Shown: positions 1 to 4,023 of the stretch, in pieces
How positions within the stretch are numbered: the first letter of the stretch is position 1
Layout of the letters: every line of letters starts with the position of its first letter
Assembly (NCBI GenBank): GCA_964519145.1
Contig: CAZFHL010000018.1
Location: 1-11,594, forward strand
Direction: 5' to 3'
Length of the DNA: 11,594 bases
Source of the DNA: CAZFHL01 sp964519145
GTDB lineage: Bacteria; Patescibacteriota; Minisyncoccia; Phycocordibacterales; WO2-35-19
The notes under the pieces: generated by a model
Told to the model about the DNA's origin: nothing
Database searches by the model: none
Seen by the model: only the letters and a program-made list of their open reading frames with translations
Made by a program: the position numbers and the translations under genes

Positions 1-45
1 CGAAGTAAATCGTGAGGCTTATCAAATTTCAGATATTTATTTCTC

Positions 46-672
46 TTACTTCAATAACATTCTAACTAAATCTTGGATAGCATAATACTTTGGGTTTATG
101 AGCATTGCAACTACATCACCAATTCTGTTTGCAATATTTATACTGCATGCCGAAGCAATAACTCCGGGAATGATTGTGGTCAGTACCGCTCTTAACCCTT
201 TGTTGGTTGGGCCGTCGATTGAATCCCAATATTCCTCTTTTTCATAATTTTCCCATTTTGGCCAATATCTTTTAACGATAACAGTATAAAATAAACTGAT
301 GATCATGAGTATCAATGGACCAACAATGTGGCTAAATGCCTTTGCATACTGCTGGCGAATCATGATTTCCCAAACTTCTGGAGCCACTTTTTCAACGCTT
401 TTAGAGATTGCGCCAACAGCATTTTCAACCATGCCTAGCGCCCTATCTGCAACATCCCCTATACTTTTATTTGTACCAGTTGTTTGACTCGTAGTTTGCG
501 GATTAGTTTTTTCCACATCAAGTAATTGGCTAAGATCTTTAACTTTCTTTTTTACTTCAGCTTTTTCTGCATCAGTAAAAGTTTGCTTGGTTTGCTCACT
601 TTGACTTGTACCTTGAGCTTCTGCAATAGAGAGCATTAATCCAAAAAATGTTACAAAAAACAGTTTGTTCAT
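46..672 (-). CDS. Secreted/membrane hypothetical protein, 208 aa
   Basis: I do not recognise the family. The start at 672 is chosen over an upstream in-frame ATG at 753 because AGGAGG (680-685) lies 7 nt before it and the protein then begins with a classic signal peptide: MNK, a hydrophobic run, and an Ala-x-Ala-type site (AEA before Q20). Residues 21-75 are polar, rich in Thr, Gln, Ser and Lys, and probably disordered. Residues 80-112 look helical and amphipathic. Two membrane-spanning segments are likely at about 115-133 and 160-178, separated by an acidic, Trp/Tyr-rich loop. The product is probably exported to and anchored in the cytoplasmic membrane. It stands alone with its own promoter. 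G+C is about 42%, unlike the core genes further right. A holin-like or secretion-accessory role is possible but nothing here shows it. Confidence 0.75.
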   Translation of the reverse strand: MNKLFFVTFFGLMLSIAEAQGTSQSEQTKQTFTDAEKAEVKKKVKDLSQLLDVEKTNPQTTSQTTGTNKSIGDVADRALGMVENAVGAISKSVEKVAPEVWEIMIRQQYAKAFSHIVGPLILMIISLFYTVIVKRYWPKWENYEKEEYWDSIDGPTNKGLRAVLTTIIPGVIASACSINIANRIGDVVAMLINPKYYAIQDLVRMLLK

Positions 673-692
673 AAACAAACCTCCTGATTTAT

Positions 693-720
693 AGGATACA
701 CTATTTATATAAATTGTCAA
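693..720 (-). promoter_or_regulatory. Promoter of the 208-aa membrane protein gene
   Basis: On the minus strand a perfect -35 TTGACA (715-720) is followed after 16 nt by TATCCT (693-698, 4 of 6 to TATAAT). It lies 21 nt upstream of the ATG and just ahead of the AGGAGG at 680-685. The gene at 1377-1913 has a very similar -35 context (CTTGACAA at 1957-1962) but no good -10. Confidence 0.5.
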
Positions 721-783
721 GTATTTGCTGTAATGTCTAAACACTTCCAGCACTTATAATTTATTCGAAATATTTTTTAAATA

Positions 784-816
784 AAAAAGCTGGTACATTT
801 ACTGTATCAACTTTTT
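784..816 (-). terminator. Hairpin terminator after the 76-aa gene
   Basis: AAAAAG (784-789) pairs with CTTTTT (811-816), with inner TACA/TGTA pairing. On the minus strand it is followed by further T-rich sequence. It lies 30 nt past the stop of the gene at 846-1076, so it is placed to end that transcript. Confidence 0.55.
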
Positions 817-845
817 GAATTACAAATCAAAACATTTCTTTGTTT

Positions 846-1076
846 TTACAAAACTCTCTCTAGATCATCTTGCCAAAACTCTCCTTTACCCGTATTCTTT
901 CCAAGACACTTTTCAACAGGATCATTTTCTTTTTGGTTATTGATCTTCACCAATTTAACAAGAATTCCACCTCCCCAGTAATAGGAGTATAATACTTTAT
1001 CAATTTCACCAGAATATTTTATACGAACCTTGTCATTAACTTTAAAACTTTCATAAAAGAGTTGCGGTCCACCCAT
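846..1076 (-). CDS. Small hypothetical protein, 76 aa
   Basis: The gene is supported by a full AGGAGG at 1081-1086 with a 4-nt spacer to the ATG, a plausible promoter upstream and a terminator downstream. The family is not recognised. Residues 10-45 alternate hydrophobic and charged residues (a KVRIKYSGEI stretch, then an aromatic YSYYWGGG turn and ILVKLVKI), which suggests a small beta-barrel or SH3-like fold. The C-terminal part is polar and ends with a WQDDLERVL segment. There is no signal peptide or membrane segment, so it is probably cytoplasmic. It belongs to the higher-G+C, SD-led group of left-hand genes. Function unknown. Confidence 0.7.
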   Translation of the reverse strand: MGGPQLFYESFKVNDKVRIKYSGEIDKVLYSYYWGGGILVKLVKINNQKENDPVEKCLGKNTGKGEFWQDDLERVL

Positions 1077-1092
1077 AAAACCTCCTAGATAA

Positions 1093-1119
1093 AGTATACA
1101 TAGATATCTTATTTTTCAA
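1093..1119 (-). promoter_or_regulatory. Putative promoter of the 76-aa gene
   Basis: Minus-strand TTGAAA (1114-1119) and TATACT (1093-1098, 5 of 6 to consensus) are separated by a short 15-nt spacer. The -10 lies 16 nt before the start codon, so the leader would be about 10 nt and carry the AGGAGG. Confidence 0.4.
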
Positions 1120-1173
1120 AATAGTTTTTTAGAATTTTATTATTTGAGTGTTAATATGGATTCTATCACAGAT

Positions 1174-1199
1174 AATTTTATTTTCGTTAAAATAAAATT
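1174..1199. repeat. Perfect AT-rich hairpin
   Basis: AATTTTATTTT (1174-1184) and AAAATAAAATT (1189-1199) form a perfect 11-bp stem with loop CGTT. It could end transcripts from either strand. It lies at the left edge of the structured region 1174-1345. Confidence 0.6.
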
Positions 1200-1251
1200 T
1201 CTGCGACCCAGCCTCATCTGTTTTTGTTGGTACAAAAACATGACTCCGGCT

Positions 1252-1291
1252 TTCTCGTCCTACACGCAATTGAAGCAGTTTAATTGCTCCC
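1252..1291 (+). repeat. 40-nt hairpin element, copy A
   Basis: Three blocks are visible: TTCTCGTCCTACACG (1252-1266), an 8-bp stem CAATTGAA/TTTAATTG with loop GCAG (1267-1286), and CTCCC (1287-1291). Copy B at 2690-2729 has the same length, blocks and loop with different but still paired stem bases. Plus is assigned because the one non-Watson-Crick pair is G-U on this strand and A-C on the other. In this copy CTCG (1254-1257) can also pair with CGAG (1291-1294). Confidence 0.65.
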
Positions 1292-1363
1292 GAGCACTTT
1301 CGTATGCTCCGCTATTAAAGTGCGCTGTCTGGTACAATGTTGGGACTTTTTTCAATTAAAACA

Positions 1364-1392
1364 AGAAGCTCACCACTTAAGGACGAGCTTCT
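1364..1392 (-). terminator. Terminator overlapping the end of the 178-aa gene
   Basis: AGAAGCTC and GAGCTTCT (1364-1371 and 1385-1392) form a perfect 8-bp stem. On the minus strand it is followed by TTGTTTTAA. The 5' arm lies inside the last codons of the gene and the stop codon falls in the loop. Confidence 0.65.
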
Positions 1393-1913
1393 GAAAAACG
1401 CACAAGAGGACATTTGCCCCAGTTTAGATCATTTGTGTTAATGTGTTTCCATTCGATTACTACTTTCTTACTGTTTGTCCTGAGGCAAGGGATTGCTATG
1501 CCTAACCTAAAAAGGCCATCTTTACTTGGAATAAAACGCATGGATTTCCAAAGAATAATCCGGCTTTCGGCATTAGTACACCATACTGTGTTATTATACC
1601 CTTTGCCAAAAAATTTACGGAATACGCTGACTCCTGCTTTTACAAAAGCTTCTCCGTCCTGAAGACTCAAATAACCAGCTACTTTTCCGGATTTTTGAAT
1701 GTACTCCCAAAAATCGTAGCCACTCCATTCTGTGAGGAAAGATGTTCCTTGATGAGGAAACTCCTTTTCTAAATCTCCACATTTGTACTCAGTAGGTCCA
1801 GAATTTTGCAGATTTGGGTATTCCCATTCAGTGTAACCGAGACATCCATATTTCTTCAGTGTTTCGGTCGGATCAGGTATCACATAACGATCAACTTGAA
1901 TTAAATCGGACAT
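1377..1913 (-). CDS. Hypothetical protein, 178 aa, Trp/Tyr-rich
   Basis: The family is not recognised. The ATG at 1913 is preceded by AAAGGAGAAG, a good SD. The protein is soluble-looking, with no signal peptide or membrane segment, and unusually rich in Trp, Tyr, Phe and Gly. It has six Cys, but they are scattered and form no clear metal-site pattern. The N-terminal third contains EWEYPNLQNSGPTEYKCGDL-type loops. The middle reads like a beta-rich domain (GYLSLQDGEAFVKAGVSVF), and the C-terminal third alternates strands. G+C is about 43% in a sampled line, against under 30% in core genes such as infB. It stands alone, ends in a terminator overlapping its own stop codon, and is followed by the structured stretch 1174-1345. 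Confidence 0.7.
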   Translation of the reverse strand: MSDLIQVDRYVIPDPTETLKKYGCLGYTEWEYPNLQNSGPTEYKCGDLEKEFPHQGTSFLTEWSGYDFWEYIQKSGKVAGYLSLQDGEAFVKAGVSVFRKFFGKGYNNTVWCTNAESRIILWKSMRFIPSKDGLFRLGIAIPCLRTNSKKVVIEWKHINTNDLNWGKCPLVRFSEARP

Positions 1914-2027
1914 TTCTTCTCCTTTTCCTATAAAAAAAGCATTTTAGATATATACTTGTCAAGTACTTTGATAATATAAGATTTTTTTAGATAAAATTAT
2001 TTGATTTAGTGTTTTTATTAAAATAAA

Positions 2028-2062
2028 ATATATCGAAAAGAATATTAATCTTTTCGGTATAT
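2028..2062 (-). terminator. Strong terminator hairpin after the 115-aa gene
   Basis: ATATATCGAAAAGA (2028-2041) pairs with TCTTTTCGGTATAT (2049-2062): 14 bp with one wobble or mismatch depending on strand and a 7-nt loop. On the minus strand it is followed by a T-rich tail, and it lies about 25 nt past the stop of the gene at 2087-2434. Confidence 0.65.
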
Positions 2063-2086
2063 TATAAAAACTTTAGGTTCTATTAA

Positions 2087-2434
2087 CTATTGATGATCTC
2101 TTGCGCCATATTCTGGACTGCGCATATACCCGATTTCTTTTCTTCTGTCATCTGCGATTTGATGCGCTCTCCACCATTCAAATAAGTCAAGAGAATCTCT
2201 ATCGTGATGTTTGTTGATGAGTAAATGAAGAATTTCAGGAGCCATATTTCTCAATGTACGACATAGCTCAATAACCGATCTATCGGTTTCTAGATAACGA
2301 TCTTCGGAATCTTTCAACACCCAGTTCTCAGGCTCTACACCTGTTTGTCTCCGCACATATAAAAGCAGTTGGGCTGTTCGCTGGAGCAACCTTTCTTTAT
2401 CGGATGGTTGCATATAATCAGAAAGACAAGGCAT
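2087..2434 (-). CDS. Hypothetical protein, 115 aa, charged and helical
   Basis: The family is not recognised. The start at 2434 follows a purine-rich AAGGAAGGGAA that can act as SD; an internal Met at residue 8 is a possible alternative. The protein is charged and mostly helical. Residues 11-30 form a Leu/Arg-rich helix (KERLLQRTAQLLLYVRRQ), a central acidic stretch follows, and a conserved-looking segment combines HHDRDSLDLFEWWRAHQIAD with a basic DDRRKEI tail. There is no signal peptide, membrane segment or catalytic motif. G+C is about 43%, as in the other three left-hand genes. It ends in a strong hairpin terminator and lies only about 70 bp from the assembly gap, so its upstream promoter is not fully visible. 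Confidence 0.65.
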   Translation of the reverse strand: MPCLSDYMQPSDKERLLQRTAQLLLYVRRQTGVEPENWVLKDSEDRYLETDRSVIELCRTLRNMAPEILHLLINKHHDRDSLDLFEWWRAHQIADDRRKEIGYMRSPEYGARDHQ

Positions 2435-2506
2435 ATTTCCCTTCCTTTTTTGTTCAATTTATTTTGCGATTAAATAAGCATTTGTTTTTCCAAATTTATA
2501 TTCGCA

Positions 2507-2606
2507 NNNNNNNNNNNNNNNNNNNNNNNNNNNNNNNNNNNNNNNNNNNNNNNNNNNNNNNNNNNNNNNNNNNNNNNNNNNNNNNNNNNNNNNNNNNNNN
2601 NNNNNN
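2507..2606. other. Assembly gap, 100 N
   Basis: This is a run of exactly 100 ambiguous bases, the conventional placeholder for a scaffold gap of unknown length. The flanking known bases (2435-2506 and 2607-2689) contain no supportable gene. Distance and even adjacency across this point should not be assumed. Confidence 0.95.
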
Positions 2607-2689
2607 GGACTCTTTCCTTACAGGAACGGTACAGGTTTCGTATTTTTTAAAACTTTATAAAACTCATTTTAAAAAATATACTCAACCTC

Positions 2690-2729
2690 TTCTCGTCCCA
2701 CACGAAAGTCAAGCAGTTGACTTTCTCCC
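2690..2729 (+). repeat. 40-nt hairpin element, copy B
   Basis: It has the same architecture as copy A: TTCTCGTCCCACACG (2690-2704, one base different), a perfect 8-bp stem AAAGTCAA/TTGACTTT with loop GCAG (2705-2724), then CTCCC (2725-2729). Stem positions 1, 4 and 6 differ from copy A and all three remain paired. It sits 33 nt beyond the 3' end of tRNA-Leu, which is on the other strand. Confidence 0.65.
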
Positions 2730-2732
2730 AAT

Positions 2733-2764
2733 CACAAATAAAAAGAAGGTAGATTTTATTTGTG
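2733..2764 (-). terminator. Hairpin at the 3' end of the tRNA unit
   Basis: CACAAATAAAA (2733-2743) and TTTTATTTGTG (2754-2764) form a perfect 11-bp stem with a 10-nt loop. On the minus strand it starts with the last two bases of tRNA-Leu. The 3' arm is T-rich but no T tract follows, so it may be a processing or weak termination element rather than a classic terminator. Confidence 0.4.
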
Positions 2765-2843
2765 CTCGGGGTGGGACTCGAACCCACAAGCCGTGAGGCA
2801 AAGGATTTTAAGTCCTTCGTGTATACCATTCCACCACCCGAGC
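2763..2843 (-). tRNA. tRNA-Leu (anticodon UAA)
   Basis: Read on the minus strand it gives a full class II cloverleaf: acceptor GCTCGGG/CCCGAGC with discriminator A, a D-arm, anticodon loop CTTAAAA (anticodon TAA), a long variable arm (TGCCTCACGGCTT) and T-arm GTGGG-TTCGAGT-CCCAC. CCA is not encoded and must be added after transcription. It is the second gene of a two-tRNA unit, 59 nt after tRNA-Cys. Confidence 0.95.
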
Positions 2844-2902
2844 ATAAACATAGATTAGTTTATAGCTTAATCAACTTTTTTTCAAGTTGTTTTAGGAAAT
2901 TG

Positions 2903-2974
2903 AGGCCACGGCGAGAATCGCACTCGCGCATAAAGATTTTGCAGATCTTTGCCTTACTACTTGGCGACGTGGCC
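2903..2974 (-). tRNA. tRNA-Cys (anticodon GCA) with an unusual T-loop
   Basis: The cloverleaf on the minus strand is complete: acceptor GGCCACG/CGTGGCC, discriminator T (usual for Cys), D-stem GCC/GGC, anticodon stem AAGAT/ATCTT with loop CTGCAAA, and T-stem GCGAG/CTCGC. The T-loop reads TGCGATT instead of the near-universal TTCRANY, so position 55 is G rather than U. CCA is not encoded. It is the first gene of the tRNA unit. Confidence 0.93.
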
Positions 2975-2982
2975 TTATTTAG

Positions 2983-3011
2983 ATTCTATCTTTTTTATCA
3001 AATATTTTCAA
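2983..3011 (-). promoter_or_regulatory. Promoter of the tRNA-Cys/tRNA-Leu unit
   Basis: On the minus strand TTGAAA (3006-3011) and TAGAAT (2983-2988) are each one base off consensus and separated by an ideal 17 nt. The expected start point lies within a few bases of the 5' end of tRNA-Cys, leaving almost no leader. Confidence 0.75.
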
Positions 3012-3249
3012 TGATATAAATATTCCCACCGTTTCAAATTTTTCGAATGTTCGCATAAAATACTTTAAAATAGATTTTTATATATTAGTGAAATATATAT
3101 TAATAACACAAAATAAAACTAAATTTTTTATATATAAATATTTCTAATTGGTAATATAGAAAAGTTTCAAATGTGGTCGATGGGTATAGATGCTTGATAT
3201 TACACTTTTTAAATTTGAGTGTTCACAAGGTATTGGGATATTACGTTGT
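3012..3249. other. AT-rich intergenic stretch without a gene
   Basis: I see no coding region here. The sequence is extremely AT-rich with short near-palindromes around 3080-3110. The one notable feature is the block at 3160-3185, which recurs upstream of the Cys-rich gene at 10981-11006. Confidence 0.7.
3160..3185 (+). repeat. Shared upstream motif, copy 1
   Basis: This 26-nt block, beginning AAAAGTTTCAAATG and continuing TGGTCGATGGGT, matches 10981-11006 at 21 of 26 positions; four of the five differences are transitions. An ATTTCTAATT stretch also precedes both copies. Both copies lie upstream of a TTGACA promoter, here by 64 nt. Confidence 0.5.
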
Positions 3250-3279
3250 TTGACAAAATATATGTCTATGATATATTAT
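3250..3279 (+). promoter_or_regulatory. Promoter of the orphan structured RNA
   Basis: A perfect TTGACA (3250-3255) is followed after 18 nt by TATTAT (3274-3279, 5 of 6). An overlapping TATATT at 3272-3277 offers a 16-nt spacing. Transcription would start near 3284-3287, just before the 5' arm of the RNA's closing helix. Confidence 0.7.
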
Positions 3280-3283
3280 ATTT

Positions 3284-3507
3284 GTATCCAATTTCCAACG
3301 GCATCTGCGCGGACCAATCTGAATAAGATGGAAAAGCGTCATAGCTTCGGCTGTGGGATCTGATGGCTAGATAAAGCCTGTTAATGTCGGGGGTGATATC
3401 CTGAGATTACCGTGACAGTCATCTTTAAAGATGATGATGTCGACCAGCCAGGACGTAAGTTGATATTGGAAACAGAGCCGTGATTCATTTCACGGCTTTT
3501 ATATTTT
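3284..3507 (+). ncRNA. Orphan structured RNA of about 200 nt, family not recognised
   Basis: Promoter, structure and terminator line up with no open reading frame between them. The ends close on each other: TCCAAT (3287-3292) with ATTGGA (3465-3470), then CAAC (3296-3299) with GTTG (3459-3462). GCGTC (3336-3340) can pair with GACGT (3452-3456). Inside are local hairpins: CCA-TCT/AGATGG with a bulge near 3314-3331, CATAGC-TTCG-GCTGTG near 3340-3355 with a UUCG tetraloop, GGCT/AGCC near 3365-3378, GGTGAT/ATTACC near 3392-3411, and GACA/TGTC around a CATCTTTAAAGATG palindrome near 3414-3441. It lacks the signatures I know for RNase P RNA, tmRNA, SRP RNA and 6S RNA. No plus-strand gene follows for 2.5 kb, so it is a stand-alone RNA rather than a riboswitch. 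Confidence 0.75.
3476..3507 (+). terminator. Rho-independent terminator of the orphan RNA
   Basis: AGCCGTGA (3476-3483) and TCACGGCT (3490-3497) form a perfect 8-bp GC-rich stem with a 6-nt loop, followed directly by TTTTATATTTT. It is the clearest terminator in the window. Confidence 0.85.
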
Positions 3508-3510
3508 AAA

Positions 3511-3660
3511 TATTAAACCTCTTCCAAAAGTCGTCGCAAGTGTAGTTTTTGATAGACTTGCGCAAGGTGACTCTGCCGAGCATAGCAAAAAATCAGCAGA
3601 TTTTTATGCGTGCCTATCAAAAACTATACTAAGAAAGACTTTTGAAAGAGGCCTATTAAA
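3511..3660. mobile_element. MITE-like 136-bp nested inverted repeat with flanking direct repeats
   Basis: The element spans 3518-3653. Terminal arms CCTCTTCCAAAAGTC (3518-3532) and GACTTTTGAAAGAGG (3637-3651) match at 14 of 15. Inner arms TGTAGTTTTTGATAG (3541-3555) and CTATCAAAAACTATA (3614-3628) also match at 14 of 15. The centre adds AAAAATC/GATTTTT with CAT/ATG around loop AGCA. Identical TATTAAA heptamers flank both ends (3511-3517 and 3654-3660), as a target-site duplication would. It encodes no protein. It lies exactly between the convergent RNA gene and rbfA, so it may also stop transcription from both sides. A purely chromosomal terminator is the alternative. Confidence 0.6.
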
Positions 3661-3681
3661 ATAATGTATCTAAGACTAAAT

Positions 3682-4023
3682 TTAAATTATTTCGTTGGAT
3701 AGCTCATCAATCCTTTGTCTATTTCTTTCGCCAAAATCTATTTGAAAACTTATTTTCGGCGCAAATCCAAGAATTTTTTTATCCATAATAAATTTTCTAA
3801 AATCATTTCTTTTTCTGTTTGCAAATTCAAGCGTTTTGTCTTGCATAGAAGTGGGTAGGGTAGTAAAAAAGATTGTTGCTCTTTTTCCTCTGTCTTCTAT
3901 TTCGGTTTTTGTAATAGTCATCAATATATTTGTGTTTGATTCTACTCTAAAATATTCACCGGCAAGTTCTGTGATAAGAGAAGCAAATTTTTGGTCTTTG
4001 TGTTTGTTTACTTGTTTTATCAT
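3682..4023 (-). CDS. rbfA: Ribosome-binding factor A
   Basis: RbfA is a KH-fold protein that binds the 30S subunit during late maturation of the 16S rRNA 5' end. The 113-residue length is close to the family (E. coli about 133). The pattern fits: an N-terminal helix with ITELAGEYFRVESN, a strand LMTITKTEIEDRGKRATIFF, a helix FANRKRNDFRKFIMDKKI, and the typical C-terminal PKISFQIDFGERNRQRIDEL. The start codon overlaps the infB stop codon by one base (TAATG), so translation is probably coupled. It is the last gene of the DUF4446-infB-rbfA operon; infB-rbfA adjacency is conserved widely in bacteria, which supports the call. The inverted-repeat element lies just downstream. Confidence 0.92.
   Translation of the reverse strand: MIKQVNKHKDQKFASLITELAGEYFRVESNTNILMTITKTEIEDRGKRATIFFTTLPTSMQDKTLEFANRKRNDFRKFIMDKKILGFAPKISFQIDFGERNRQRIDELSNEII

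Larger units (their letters stand above)
1174..1345. other. Structured non-coding stretch between the 76-aa and 178-aa genes
   Basis: No convincing gene lies here, yet the stretch is packed with inverted repeats. GCACTTT (1304-1310) can pair with AAAGTGC (1317-1323), with an alternative GAGCA/TGCTC pairing inside. The 40-nt element occupies 1252-1291. AGCC (1209-1212) can pair with GGCT (1248-1251) around GTTTTTGT/ACAAAAAC. The perfect AT hairpin sits at 1174-1199. The density of stems suggests a small RNA gene or a mobile-element relic rather than a plain spacer. I see no strong dedicated promoter, so transcription is unproven. Confidence 0.4.

Noticed and set aside
1144..1359. Plus-strand 71-codon reading frame
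   Set aside because: It has no SD, a biased composition and runs through four stem-loops, including the 40-nt element and the perfect AT hairpin. Structure explains it better than coding.
1174..1376. Integron attC site behind the 178-aa gene, making the left block a cassette array
   Set aside because: The gene-plus-hairpin layout is suggestive, but the best candidate boxes (GTTGGGA near 1338 and its complement) fail the GTTRRRY/RYYYAAC consensus, and the other left genes are not followed by similar sites.
2404..2796. Open reading frame of 130 codons across the N run
   Set aside because: It consists of unknown residues plus antisense tRNA-Leu sequence and has no start signal.
2647..3019. Reading frames overlapping the tRNA-Cys and tRNA-Leu genes on both strands
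   Set aside because: These are translations of tRNA and antisense tRNA sequence, a common artefact; the tRNA cloverleaves explain the conservation.
3284..3507. 6S RNA, tmRNA, RNase P RNA or SRP RNA
   Set aside because: The RNA is multibranched rather than a rod with a central bubble, has no tRNA-like domain or tag frame, lacks GAGGAAAGUCC-type RNase P motifs and lacks the SRP GGAA/GCAGCC core.
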